DNA from: Nitrospira sp.
GTDB lineage: Bacteria; Nitrospirota; Nitrospiria; Nitrospirales; Nitrospiraceae
NCBI GenBank assembly: GCA_030123625.1
Contig: CP126121.1
Location: 846,179 to 910,178, forward strand
Direction of reading: 5' to 3'
Length of the DNA: 64,000 nucleotides
Below are positions 8,308-19,028 of the stretch, one piece after another (the first letter of the stretch is position 1; each line of letters opens with the position of its first letter). The notes below the pieces were generated by a model. That model ran no database searches and was not told the origin of the DNA. It worked only from the letters and a program-made list of their open reading frames with translations. The position numbers and the translations under genes were made by a program.

Positions 8308-9426
8308 CTAGCGACGGATGTACTGCTGGCCCGGCAATTGACGAATTTGTCCCTTCAATTCCAATGAAAGCAACGCCGCCGATACCTCCGCAGCACTCAA
8401 CCCGGTGCTCTCGATGACCGTATCAATGGACCGAGCTTCATAGGACAGCGCTTGGTACGCCACTGTCTCTTCCCTTCCCAGCAGCACACGCACTTCCATC
8501 AATGCCCGATCGGGATGCAGCGTCGCCCGTTGCCGAGCATCGATTTGCGGAAGAATCTCATCGAGAATGTCTTGGGCTCCTTCGATCAGTTTCGCCCCTT
8601 CTTTGATCAGGCGATTCGATCCGCGACAGGCTTCTTCCTTGACGGAACCGGGTACGGCGAACACCTCTCGACCTTGTTCCAACGCCAGTTTTGCGGTGAT
8701 CAACGAGCCGCTGTCGGTCGCGGCCTCGCCGACCAGTACGCCCAACGAAAGCCCGCTGATGATCCGATTCCTTCGCGGGAAGTGATGGCTTTGAGGAGCC
8801 GAGCCGATCGGAAGCTCCGAAATCACGGCGCCGTGGGATTCAATGTTCCGCCGGAGTGTGTGATGCTCCGAAGGGTAGGTCCGATCGATGCCGCAACCGA
8901 GCACTGCGATCGTGCGGCCCTTGTGCATCAGCGCTCCTCGGTGGGCCGCTGCATCGATTCCCCTTGCCAGACCGCTCACAATCGTCACCCCGCATCCGGC
9001 CAGGTCCCTCGCAATCTCTTCCGTGATGAGTCTTCCGGATGGAGTCGCCCGTCGTCCACCCACAATCGCCACCGCGACCTCGTCCTTCGTTGATAGGCTT
9101 CCGCTCACATACAACAGCGGCGGCGGATCGGGAATGGTTTTGAGTCGGGCCGGATAGGATCGATCAAACAGAGTGATCGTTTGAATCTTGAGGCGTCCAG
9201 CAATCTTCACTTGGCGATCGATTTGCCGCCGGATGCTCGACTCCGGCCCTCGCCGAACGGATTCCGCCAATTCAGGACTGCAACCGGCGGCGATCAAGTC
9301 GTCCGTCGTTGCGCGAAGCACCGCATCGGGTGCTCCAAACGCGTGGATCAACTTGAGAAGGGTGCGATCCCCGACGCCATCGATCGCTTGGAGCGTAAGC
9401 CAGGAGGTCAATGAAGCTTCATCCAT
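8308..9426 (-). CDS. dprA: DNA processing protein DprA
   Basis: A 372-residue DprA/Smf protein, which loads RecA on incoming single-stranded DNA during natural transformation. A helix-hairpin-helix part (LQAIDGVGDRTLLKLIHAFG) comes first, then the Rossmann-like core with VAIVGGRRATPSG, VSGLARGIDAAAH, LGCGIDRTYPSEH and the family signature SHHFPRRNRIISGL. The end is a winged-helix DprA_WH domain (SIDTVIESTGLSAAEVSAAL). I choose ATG 9426 (MDEASLTSW). An upstream frame to 9522 would run into the palindromic repeat. The gene lies between rng and topA. No other competence genes are in the window. Confidence 0.93.
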   Translation of the reverse strand: MDEASLTSWLTLQAIDGVGDRTLLKLIHAFGAPDAVLRATTDDLIAAGCSPELAESVRRGPESSIRRQIDRQVKIAGRLKIQTITLFDRSYPARLKTIPDPPPLLYVSGSLSTKDEVAVAIVGGRRATPSGRLITEEIARDLAGCGVTIVSGLARGIDAAAHRGALMHKGRTIAVLGCGIDRTYPSEHHTLRRNIESHGAVISELPIGSAPQSHHFPRRNRIISGLSLGVLVGEAATDSGSLITAKLALEQGREVFAVPGSVKEEACRGSNRLIKEGAKLIEGAQDILDEILPQIDARQRATLHPDRALMEVRVLLGREETVAYQALSYEARSIDTVIESTGLSAAEVSAALLSLELKGQIRQLPGQQYIRR

Positions 9427-9509
9427 AATTGTTATCGATGCGGAAAAACCCGGTAGGGGCGGAAAATAGAGCCGGAATTGTCCGTACAGTGTCTGCGACA
9501 GACTCCTTT

Positions 9510-9807
9510 GCAGGATGCTCAAAAAGGCTGTCCAGCAAGGCCGCAGCGAGGTCCGCGACGCGACGGAGAAGGAGCGTCACGTTTGCGGACGGGCGTGAGT
9601 CGGTGAGCGCCCGGTGTCTTGGCGAGGCGTAACCTTTTCTCACCCGCCCGCCCCGAGCTGCGCGTGCAGCTCTTGCCCGGCGGTACGTTGAGTCTCTGAG
9701 GTTCACGCCGCGCTGAATAAAGCGCGGCACGCCTGTGAACGCCGCCGAGATGGTGAGGCGGCAGTGTCCCCCGAGAACGCAGCTGGCGGACTTTTTCAGC
9801 ATCCTGC
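9510..9807. repeat. Palindromic intergenic repeat, copy 1 (large, about 298 bp)
   Basis: The element is bounded by perfect 10-bp inverted ends GCAGGATGCT (9510-9519) and AGCATCCTGC (9798-9807). The pairing continues with mismatches inward for about 26 bases. Inside the left end is TCCAGCAAGGCCGCAGCGAG. Near the right end are GTACGTTGAG and CGAGAACGCAGCTGG. The same internal words occur in the two copies near leuA. The right end shares its last base with the rng stop codon. The centre of this copy is longer and contains extra GC-rich hairpins. It looks like a non-coding MITE-like or REP-like element. Confidence 0.8.
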
Positions 9808-11315
9808 TAAAGCACGACCAGATCGTACTGCTCCAGATGCAACTGACTGTCCGGTGTGACGATGATTTTCGCTGAGCAATCTCGCTCCAATACTTCCACT
9901 CCGTGGCGCTCTTCGTCTTGCAGCAATTCAGCGACCGTCGGATGGGCTCCCACGATGATCCGTTGCTGGTCCGCAGACGGTTCAATCCTTCGGATCTCGC
10001 GGAAAATTTCGTACGCGACGGTCGTGGGAGATTTCGTATATCCACGGCCCTCGCAGTAGCGGCACGGTTCCGACAGCGAACGTAACAGATCCTCCCGCAC
10101 CCGTTCGCGGGAGATTTCGATCAAGCCGAGATCCGAAATCCTGGATATCCTCGTTCTTGCCTTGTCCGACGCCATGGCATCCACCAGTGCATGGTAGACC
10201 CTATCCCGATTCTTTTCCCGCTCCATGTCGATGAAATCGACAATGATGATCCCGCCGATTCCCCGCAGTTTCAGCTGATAGGCGACCTCTTTAGCCGCCT
10301 CGAGGTTGTTGCGTAAGATGGTCTCTTCCTGATCCCGTTTGCCCACAAAGCGTCCCGTATTGACGTCGATCACCGTCATCGCTTCGGTATGGTCAATCAC
10401 GAGGTAGCCTCCCGACTTGAGCCAGACTTTCCGGCTCAATGCGCGCGCGATTTCCTGCTCCACCCCCAGATGATCGAACAAGGGCTCATCCTTATCGTAA
10501 AAATGAATCCGTGAGGTCTGCTCGGGAGAAAATCGCTGCACGAAGTCCCGAATGGCTTCGTATTCCGCTCGCGAATCGATCCACAATCGATCCACCTTTT
10601 TGCCGAACAAGTCTCTCACGACACGGAAGCTCAAGCTCAAATCAGAATGCAGCAATGCCGGAGCCGGCATGTGCTCCCGCTTCGTCAAAATGTCCTGCCA
10701 GAGGACGTGCAGGAAGTCGACGTCGGATTTCAATTCATCTTCCTTGACGCCTTCACTGACCGTCCGCACAATATAGCCGAAGCCGGAGCGCCTGATCCGG
10801 CGCATGATCTCTTTCAGTCTGGCCCGTTCTTCGTCCCGTGGAATCCGCCGAGACACACCGATATGGTCGACGTTGGGCATAAAGACAAGATAGCGCCCCG
10901 GGAGCGAGACATACGTCGTCACTCGCGACCCCTTGGTGCCGATCGGACCCTTCGAGATCTGGACCATCAGCTCCTGGCCCTCACTCAGCAGTTGTTCGAT
11001 CGGTTTCGCGCTCTGGCGCTTCGGACGGAGCATCTCCGAATCTTTTTCATCTTCCTCGGCCTCAACCAACATGTCTCCGGGCTCCGCATCCACCAAGAGA
11101 TCGGAAACATGCATAAACGCCGCTTTTTCCAGGCCGATGTCCACAAACGCGGCTTGCATGCCCGGCAACACCTTAGCAACCTTTCCCTTATAGATATTTC
11201 CGACAAAATCCTTGTGCTTCGTGCGGTCGCCGAACAAATCGGTGACGACTCCGCCGTCGAGCACGGCCACACGGGTCTCCTCCCGCGCGACGGTTATCGC
11301 AATCTCACTTCCCAT
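9807..11315 (-). CDS. rng: Ribonuclease G (RNase E/G family)
   Basis: A 502-residue endoribonuclease of the RNase E/G family, which matures 16S rRNA and turns over mRNA. The S1 RNA-binding domain lies at about residues 35-130 (GNIYKGKVAKVLPGMQAAFV). The catalytic metal-binding aspartates are in TVIDVNTGRF and GGIIIVDFIDM. The zinc link that joins two subunits is CRYCEGRG near residue 415. The short length and lack of a long acidic C-terminal tail favour RNase G over RNase E. AAAGGAG lies five bases before ATG. It sits downstream of rodA, as in many bacteria where rng follows the mre/rod genes. Confidence 0.93.
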   Translation of the reverse strand: MGSEIAITVAREETRVAVLDGGVVTDLFGDRTKHKDFVGNIYKGKVAKVLPGMQAAFVDIGLEKAAFMHVSDLLVDAEPGDMLVEAEEDEKDSEMLRPKRQSAKPIEQLLSEGQELMVQISKGPIGTKGSRVTTYVSLPGRYLVFMPNVDHIGVSRRIPRDEERARLKEIMRRIRRSGFGYIVRTVSEGVKEDELKSDVDFLHVLWQDILTKREHMPAPALLHSDLSLSFRVVRDLFGKKVDRLWIDSRAEYEAIRDFVQRFSPEQTSRIHFYDKDEPLFDHLGVEQEIARALSRKVWLKSGGYLVIDHTEAMTVIDVNTGRFVGKRDQEETILRNNLEAAKEVAYQLKLRGIGGIIIVDFIDMEREKNRDRVYHALVDAMASDKARTRISRISDLGLIEISRERVREDLLRSLSEPCRYCEGRGYTKSPTTVAYEIFREIRRIEPSADQQRIIVGAHPTVAELLQDEERHGVEVLERDCSAKIIVTPDSQLHLEQYDLVVL

Positions 11316-11474
11316 ATTGACTCCTTTGATCTACAAGCCACGTGAGAACCGGCTGAGAGCGATTGACGCGGGTCCACGCCCAGGTCTCCCATTCACTCCG
11401 TATCCGGTCCACCGGCTTCCATACTCTCTTCTCCGAACGACGGATGCTGAGCATTCCGCCCGTTCGGTCATCGC

Positions 11475-12596
11475 TCAATAAAACAGGCTTAACCGCTTCC
11501 GCTTGACATTCAGCAGCAAGCCCAACGACGCCATGGTCATAATGGTGGCGCTTCCGCCATAGCTCACCAAAGGCAAAGGAATGCCGACGATGGGAAACAT
11601 CCCTGCCGTCATACCGATATTGATCACGACGCAGAAACACAACATGGCCACGATCCCCACGGCGAGCAACGCTCCAAGCTGATCCTTCGCCTTGGACGCG
11701 ATTTCCAGCGACAACCACATCAACGCCACAAACAACGTCAACAGGACCAGCACGCCGAGAAATCCCCATTCTTCCGCAAAGACGGCAAACACAAAATCGG
11801 TATGGCCCTCCGGCAAAAACTTCAGCTGGCTTTGGGTGCCTCCGTAAAGCCCTTTGCCCAACAATTCTCCCGACCCAATCGCGATTTTCGATTGCAGGGC
11901 ATGGTAGCCTTTTCCTGCCGGGTCATAACCGGGATCGACGAACGCCATAATGCGCTGTCGCTGGTAATCATGCAAGGACCCCCACACTCCCTCCCAGGCA
12001 AAGGGGAACAGCATGATCGAGAACAATAGGATAAACCCTAAGGCTTGCGAACGAACTCCCACCATGAGGAGCATGGCGGCATACACCGCAACAAAGCTGA
12101 GTCCGCTCCCCAAATCGGGTTGCTTGAGGATCAGAAGAAGTCCGGGCAACACTAAGAGTCCCGGAACGATGACGCGCTGCAACCATCCCACACGAGGGGC
12201 TTTCGAGTAGTAGTGTGCCAACACCAAGATGAGGACGAGCTTGGCGAATTCAGAGGGCTGAAAGTTGAGCGGCCCCAGCGCAATCCATCGCTGAGCCCCT
12301 TTGCTCGTTCGCCCTTCAAATAACACAAAGATCAGCATCAGCAGGATAACGGCATAGGCTGGATAGGCAAACCGCGCAAGATGATGGTAGTCCGATGCCC
12401 ACATGACGAGGAAGGCCGCCGCGCCGAGGCTGATCCAGATCAACTGCTTGAGATAATACGGCGCCGTCCCACTCTGGTGCCCATGCGTGACGCTATAAAT
12501 GGACAACACTCCGATCCCCAGGATGGCAACGATCAAGGCCACATAGCGGATATCGAAACTATCGAGCCCCCGATGCTCGGTCAACCGATTGATCAT
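11475..12596 (-). CDS. rodA: Rod-shape SEDS glycosyltransferase RodA
   Basis: A 373-residue polytopic membrane protein of the SEDS family with about ten helices. It polymerises glycan strands from lipid II during side-wall growth together with PBP2. The conserved periplasmic loop contains GKGLYGGTQSQLKFLPEGHT followed by DFVFAVFAEEWGF, and the C-terminus has GIPLPLVSYGGSA. Its ATG overlaps the TGA of mrdA (ATGA), so the two are translationally coupled. FtsW is the main alternative, but the mre-mrd neighbourhood and the short N-terminus point to RodA. Confidence 0.95.
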   Translation of the reverse strand: MINRLTEHRGLDSFDIRYVALIVAILGIGVLSIYSVTHGHQSGTAPYYLKQLIWISLGAAAFLVMWASDYHHLARFAYPAYAVILLMLIFVLFEGRTSKGAQRWIALGPLNFQPSEFAKLVLILVLAHYYSKAPRVGWLQRVIVPGLLVLPGLLLILKQPDLGSGLSFVAVYAAMLLMVGVRSQALGFILLFSIMLFPFAWEGVWGSLHDYQRQRIMAFVDPGYDPAGKGYHALQSKIAIGSGELLGKGLYGGTQSQLKFLPEGHTDFVFAVFAEEWGFLGVLVLLTLFVALMWLSLEIASKAKDQLGALLAVGIVAMLCFCVVINIGMTAGMFPIVGIPLPLVSYGGSATIMTMASLGLLLNVKRKRLSLFY

Positions 12597-14464
12597 GAAT
12601 CTTTCGCGGAACGCCCCGGCCGGTTCCCACGGGAAAGGTCCGAGGTGACCGCCGGTATCTGAGGGGTGAGCTTCATATATGTTTCAATGACTTCTTTCGC
12701 AAGGGGAGCCGCGGCAGCCCCCCCGTGCCCCATATGTTCAGCGAGCACAGCAACGGCGATCTTCGGCGATTCCACAGGCGCAAAGGCGACGAACCATGCA
12801 TGGTCTCGGAACTTTTTGGGAATGTTTTCTTCCGGTCCTGTCCGGAGCGCCGCCACTTGAGCCGTACCCGTTTTCCCACCGATCGTCACTATGGAGGATT
12901 TCGCCTTCGTCGCCGTTCCCTTTGTGACGACGTCGGCGAGCGCGTCCTTGATGACGCGGAAGGTTTCCGGCTTCGCATTGATCTTTCCGCGCGGAACGGC
13001 CGGCAATTCTTGAAGGTTTCCCGACGTTCGATCCATGACGGCCTGTACCAGACGAGGACGATAGTTGACTCCGCCGTTGGCGACTGTGCCGACGAGACTC
13101 GCCATTTGTAACGGCGTCACGGTCACATACCCCTGCCCGATGGCGGCTGAAATGGTCTCGCCGGGCAACCACTGCTCATTCTTGGCTTTTTGCTTCCATG
13201 TGGTTGAGGGGATGATACCGGCTCGCTCCGACGGTAATTCCACTCCAGTGGCCTTCCCAAGTCCGAAGTCCTTCCCAAATTCGGCCATCACATCGATTCC
13301 CATCCGTTGACCGATCGTATAAAAGTACACATCGCAAGAATGGACCAACGCATTGTGCAGATCGACGTACCCATGACCGCTGGCTTTCCAGTCATGATAC
13401 AGCCGCTTGCCGAACTGGTACCCTCCATTACAGAACACGGTACTGGAAGGCGACATGGTTTTTGTCTCCAACGCGGCGACCGCCATCGGGATCTTGAAGG
13501 TGGAACCAGGGGGATACTGCCCTTGTGAGGCGCGATTGTTCAACGGACGCCCTTCGTCCTGCACGATTTCCACCCATTGCTTCGCGGTCAGCTCTCGCGA
13601 GAGCACGTTGGGGTCGAAGCCGGGACGGCTGGCCATGGCCAGAATATCACCGCTATTCGGATCGAGCGCCACGATGGCGCCCTGTTCTGCGCCCAACAGA
13701 TCTTCGGCGACCTTTTGAAGCCGCACATCGATGGTGAGGTAGAGATCGTTTCCCGCTTGCGGCCTCTCGACGACCGAGGCCTTCTTCTCGTGGCCAAGGG
13801 CATCGACTTCCACGCTCTTTTGACCGGCCATGCCCCGCATGTGCCGATCATAGGACTTTTCCACACCATATTGTCCCACGATGCTGCCTTGGTGGAGATC
13901 GAGAAATTCCGGTTTCTCCAGTTGATCCGATGAAATCTCTCCTACATAGCCGAGGAGATGGGCCGCCGTCACGCCGCCTGGATAGTTGCGCTGTGATTCG
14001 ACCTGAATCATGACACCGGGCATGTCGAGACGATGGGATTCGACCAGCGTGGCATCGTGCAGGGTCATGCGGTCTTTGATCTTGCGCGGAATCAGCTTGC
14101 TGCCTTTCGCCGTCATTTTTTTCCGAACAAGCGACGGGTCGAGACCGAGCAAATCGGTCAGCTGTTGAATCAAGAGTTCGCGGTCCTTCACATCTTCGAG
14201 CGTGACGTAGAGGCTGAAACTCGGTACGTTATTGGCCAGAAGGACACCGTGCCGGTCATAGATCAGGCCACGTGCCGGTTCAAGCAACACCAATCTGGTA
14301 CGATTGTTTTCCGACAAGTCTCGATAATACGGCCCCTCGCGAATTTGTAGATGCCAGAGACGCAGACCAAGCAACGCCACCACCAGCAGAAGTCCGACAC
14401 GGAGAATGAAGAGCCGTCGATGGAGGTCGCCGAATTCTGATTCGGAAGAATGCCCTGTCACCAT
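12593..14464 (-). CDS. mrdA: Peptidoglycan transpeptidase PBP2
   Basis: A 623-residue class B penicillin-binding protein that cross-links peptidoglycan of the side wall. There is one N-terminal membrane anchor (LFILRVGLLLVVALLGLRL). A dimerisation/pedestal domain follows, then the transpeptidase domain with the active-site SxxK in PPGSTFKIPM, the second motif SCD and the KTGT motif in GGKTGTAQ. ATG at 14464 is preferred because a longer frame from 14524 runs inside mreD. It is 11 bases from the mreD stop. The order mreB-mreC-mreD-mrdA-rodA is the classical rod-shape operon. Confidence 0.95.
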   Translation of the reverse strand: MVTGHSSESEFGDLHRRLFILRVGLLLVVALLGLRLWHLQIREGPYYRDLSENNRTRLVLLEPARGLIYDRHGVLLANNVPSFSLYVTLEDVKDRELLIQQLTDLLGLDPSLVRKKMTAKGSKLIPRKIKDRMTLHDATLVESHRLDMPGVMIQVESQRNYPGGVTAAHLLGYVGEISSDQLEKPEFLDLHQGSIVGQYGVEKSYDRHMRGMAGQKSVEVDALGHEKKASVVERPQAGNDLYLTIDVRLQKVAEDLLGAEQGAIVALDPNSGDILAMASRPGFDPNVLSRELTAKQWVEIVQDEGRPLNNRASQGQYPPGSTFKIPMAVAALETKTMSPSSTVFCNGGYQFGKRLYHDWKASGHGYVDLHNALVHSCDVYFYTIGQRMGIDVMAEFGKDFGLGKATGVELPSERAGIIPSTTWKQKAKNEQWLPGETISAAIGQGYVTVTPLQMASLVGTVANGGVNYRPRLVQAVMDRTSGNLQELPAVPRGKINAKPETFRVIKDALADVVTKGTATKAKSSIVTIGGKTGTAQVAALRTGPEENIPKKFRDHAWFVAFAPVESPKIAVAVLAEHMGHGGAAAAPLAKEVIETYMKLTPQIPAVTSDLSRGNRPGRSAKDS

Positions 14465-14475
14465 ATAGTGAATGT

Positions 14476-14976
14476 CTACATTCGAGATTCGGACATCAAT
14501 TGCTCGATATTCAAACGGCTCCACATGAGCCAGTAGATCGCTCCTCCAATCACCGCATCAAGACAGGCTTGGGGCAGCACGATGGTCCAGACAGCCCACC
14601 ACCAATCCTGTTGCACACTGAGCTTTAGAACGAACGGAGTGATCAGCCCGGCCAAGCAGGATACGACCAGCAGACCCGCCACGAAGACGAGAGGGCTCAG
14701 ATAGACTACCTGTCGTCCAGCGAGGCCCGCTACGAACCCCACGGCCCCCTTCAAGACTGCATCGGTAATCAGGTCCTGCGCAGAGAACAAGCTCATCGCC
14801 CATCCAATCGCGAGACCGACCAACAAGCCATCAAGCTCTCCCGCTATGAGGCCGACTAAACACACCGCCACAAAACCGAGATCCGGCTTCACGCCCCACA
14901 AGCTGATGTGCGGCAGGAGAACGGACTGAATCGGCACCAAACCAACGATCACGACAAAATAGAGGAGTACTTTCAT
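14476..14976 (-). CDS. mreD: Rod shape-determining protein MreD
   Basis: A 166-residue protein with about five or six hydrophobic segments. Sequence conservation is weak in this family, so the call rests on size, topology and position. Its ATG overlaps the mreC stop by four bases and it lies directly before mrdA. MreD is an inner-membrane partner of MreC and the Rod complex. The motif GLIAGELDGLLVGLAIGWAM resembles the ECF-like fold of the family. Confidence 0.88.
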   Translation of the reverse strand: MKVLLYFVVIVGLVPIQSVLLPHISLWGVKPDLGFVAVCLVGLIAGELDGLLVGLAIGWAMSLFSAQDLITDAVLKGAVGFVAGLAGRQVVYLSPLVFVAGLLVVSCLAGLITPFVLKLSVQQDWWWAVWTIVLPQACLDAVIGGAIYWLMWSRLNIEQLMSESRM

Positions 14977-15845
14977 GGCTTGAGCTTGGGAACGCCAAGA
15001 CGTTCTTCTTCGGTCGGGATAGAGGGAGACTGAATAACCAGCACTTCCTCCACCCGATTCGGATCGATCTCCGGAGAAAGTTCCGCAGATTGGAACAGCG
15101 CTTCCTCCTCCTTATCGATTCTTATGATCGTGCCGATCGGTATACCGCGGGGGAACCCTCCCACCAATCCTGACGTGACAACGTGATCGCCCGGCCGCGC
15201 GTTGGACAACAGCGGAATATACTTGAGTCGAGCCTGTCCCTGCGTCGTCCCTTCGACGATTCCTTCATCTCTGGTACGCTGAATTAATCCGGCAATCGCA
15301 TTGTTGGGATCCGTCACGAGCAAGACGACGGCGGTGGAGGCTGTGGTTTTGACGACACGACCTACAACACCTGCCGGTGTAATCACTCCCTGGTCCGATT
15401 GAAGCCCGTCGGACGCGCCCTTGTTCAGAATGATCGTCTTATACCAATTGCCGGTATCGCGCCCGATCACTTGCGCGGCCACAGATGTGGGAAGAGCTTG
15501 CTTCTTAAACTCCAGCAATGCTGAGAACCGCTCCGTCGCCACCGAGGCTTCCCGCAACTGTCCGTTTTGTTCTTTGAGAAGATCCAGTTCTCTCTTCAAC
15601 TGTTGATTTTCTTCTTCAACCGCTTGGAGGGCCACGTATCGTCCCCAGACATCGGCGATTCGATCATGGATCCCGGCCACGACCTGGAGAGGCCATCCGA
15701 TAATCCATCCCAAGGGACTGCCCACCTGCTGAAAGACGCTTTGAAGTTGGCCGGGTAGAAGCAGGAAGCCGAGCACGAGAATGACGGCAAGAACGAGGAC
15801 AACACGCTTAGCGCTGTACGGTGCGCGTAAATTGACCATCCGCAT
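14973..15845 (-). CDS. mreC: Rod shape-determining protein MreC
   Basis: A 290-residue bitopic protein. A basic N-terminus and a single helix (VVLVLAVILVLGFLLLPG) anchor it in the inner membrane. A coiled coil follows at about residues 75-105 (EEENQQLKRELDLLKEQNG), then two beta-barrel domains with the family motif VITPAGVVGRVV. It links cytoplasmic MreB with periplasmic synthases. I take ATG 15845. A longer frame to 15917 would overlap mreB. ATG at 15839 is equally possible. Confidence 0.93.
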   Translation of the reverse strand: MRMVNLRAPYSAKRVVLVLAVILVLGFLLLPGQLQSVFQQVGSPLGWIIGWPLQVVAGIHDRIADVWGRYVALQAVEEENQQLKRELDLLKEQNGQLREASVATERFSALLEFKKQALPTSVAAQVIGRDTGNWYKTIILNKGASDGLQSDQGVITPAGVVGRVVKTTASTAVVLLVTDPNNAIAGLIQRTRDEGIVEGTTQGQARLKYIPLLSNARPGDHVVTSGLVGGFPRGIPIGTIIRIDKEEEALFQSAELSPEIDPNRVEEVLVIQSPSIPTEEERLGVPKLKP

Positions 15846-15858
15846 CAGGGATGGAACC

Positions 15859-17432
<1,574 letters not shown>

Positions 17433-17626
17433 GGATTCTCCTTCTAATTAGTCGCAAAGTATAACAAATCGCATCAACTTGCACAAACAAAGACCACCCT
17501 TTTTCTTGGTTTCTTTTTGCAATCTTGCCGAACCGTCTCTTCGCATCCTGAAAGCCGTGCGAATGAGCCGGTCTCCCAGAAACCGTCGCTTGTGGACATT
17601 CCGTATAAGGCTGAGCCTATCGGGCC

Positions 17627-17655
17627 TTGCCTTCTGTCCGATCCACCAGTACACT
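17627..17655 (+). promoter_or_regulatory. Possible sigma-70 promoter of the SurA-like gene
   Basis: TTGCCT (17627-17632) and TACACT (17650-17655) are separated by 17 bases. The -35 matches four of six consensus bases and the -10 matches four of six. Transcription would start near 17662, giving a short leader before ATG 17681. Confidence 0.45.
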
Positions 17656-17680
17656 GCTCATTCATACGAAGAGGAGTGTC

Positions 17681-18379
17681 ATGATCAAGACAATGCGCGA
17701 TGCGGCTCACAACTACCCTTGGTTGCTCAAATCCATTATGGGGATCCTAGCTATAGCCTTCGTCATTACGATGGGATGGTGGGGCTTTGGGGAGCAGGCG
17801 GGCGGACCTGTGGCCAAGGTCGGAGATCAATCGGTCACCATCGATGAATTCAAACGCACTTATGAGAATATGCGCCGCATCTACAGAGAAAACGTGAAGA
17901 CCGACTTCAAAGAGGAAGAGTTCAAGGAATTCGTCGTGGGGCAACTTGTCGATAGTCGTATTTGGATCATCGCGGCTGAAGAAATGGGCGTGAGGGTTTC
18001 CGATGCCGATTTGCGAGAACTGATCATGCAAACTCCGGCCTTTCAAAAGAACGGAGCCTTCGACCCGGAGCTGTACCGTCGCATTCTAGCCGCCAATCAT
18101 CTCACCCCGGCGTCGTTTGAATCGATCCAGCACCAAGAAATCCTGGCTAATAAGGCTCGCATGATCGTACGAGACTCCGTTGCCCTGACTCCGGCAGAGA
18201 TTGCCGAAGGACAGTCTCTCATGACGAGGCCGCAAGATTCAGATCCCGCTAAAGCGGCAGAAGCCAAGCAGCGGGTGCTGGATGATATGCTGTTGCAGAA
18301 ACAGCAACGGGCTCTCGTTTCATTCCAGCAATCGATGAAAGCCAAGCTGCCGATCACCATCCGCCGCGAGATGCTGTAA
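17681..18379 (+). CDS. Membrane-anchored SurA/PpiD N-terminal domain protein
   Basis: A 232-residue protein with a signal anchor (SIMGILAIAFVITMGWWGF) and a SurA_N/PpiD-type chaperone domain (VAKVGDQSVTIDEFKRTYEN, then FVVGQLVDSRIWIIAAEEMG). No parvulin prolyl-isomerase domain follows. The protein ends at about the point where one would begin. It likely acts as a periplasmic chaperone tethered to the inner membrane, for folding of exported proteins. ATG 17681 has GAGGAG about five bases upstream. The stop is followed within a few bases by a deleted IS630 transposase, so it is worth asking whether the original 3' part was lost. The reading frame ends naturally with basic residues and TAA, so an intact short protein is also plausible. 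Confidence 0.75.
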   Translation: MIKTMRDAAHNYPWLLKSIMGILAIAFVITMGWWGFGEQAGGPVAKVGDQSVTIDEFKRTYENMRRIYRENVKTDFKEEEFKEFVVGQLVDSRIWIIAAEEMGVRVSDADLRELIMQTPAFQKNGAFDPELYRRILAANHLTPASFESIQHQEILANKARMIVRDSVALTPAEIAEGQSLMTRPQDSDPAKAAEAKQRVLDDMLLQKQQRALVSFQQSMKAKLPITIRREML

Positions 18380-18385
18380 GAAAGA

Positions 18386-18994
18386 TGCTCCTCGCGCCGT
18401 GCGCGGATCGTGTTGGCCTGCGCCACGGGCAAAGTCAACCACGCCGTGGCCGCTGAGTTCAAGACGACGGGACAGACGGTCGGTCGCTGGCGGCGGCGCT
18501 TTTTCGAGCGGCGTACGCACGACTATCGGCGCCACGGGACTACCTCGCTGTTTGCGGCCCTGGACGTGAAAACGGCCCAGGTGATCGGGCGACTCCACCA
18601 GCGGCAGCGGGCTCGAGAGTTTCGGAAATTCCTCGACACGATTGCAGTGACGGTCCCCGCGCAGTCGGACGTGCAGCTAATCCTCGACAACGATGGGACG
18701 CACAAAACCGCTCTCATCCGCCGATGGTTGCTCAAGCGACCGCGTTTCCATGTACACTTCACGCCGACCAGCGCTTCCTGGCTCAACCGGATGGAGCGCT
18801 GGTTCGCCTTGTCAACGGAAAAACAATTGCGACGCGGGGTGCACCGCAGTACGCAGGCGCTCCAAGCGGCCATCCGAGCCTCTATTACCCATACCAACAA
18901 GCACCCAAGGCCCTTCGTGTGGACGAAAACCGCCGATGAGATCTTGGCGAGCGTCGTTAGATTTTGTCATAGAATTTCAGACTCAGGACACTAG
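18386..18994 (+). pseudogene. IS630-family transposase remnant with internal deletion
   Basis: The frame starts abruptly (RRARIVLACATGKVNHAVA, part of the helix-turn-helix), reaches WRRRFFERR and then jumps to HGTTSLFAALDVKTAQVIGR, part of the DDE catalytic core. The aspartate-rich LILDNDGTHKT, the FTPTSASWLNRMERWF region and the end VWTKTADEILASV are typical IS630. The family usually has about 340-360 residues, so roughly 130-150 codons in the middle and the extreme N-terminus are missing, including the first catalytic Asp. The right end (CAGACTCAGGACAC) is followed by TA at 18992-18993, the usual IS630 target dinucleotide, which also supplies the stop codon. No left inverted end is seen. 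Confidence 0.85.
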
Positions 18995-19028
18995 GGACTT
19001 GCAAGACTGTTCCGTTGCAACCGCTATC

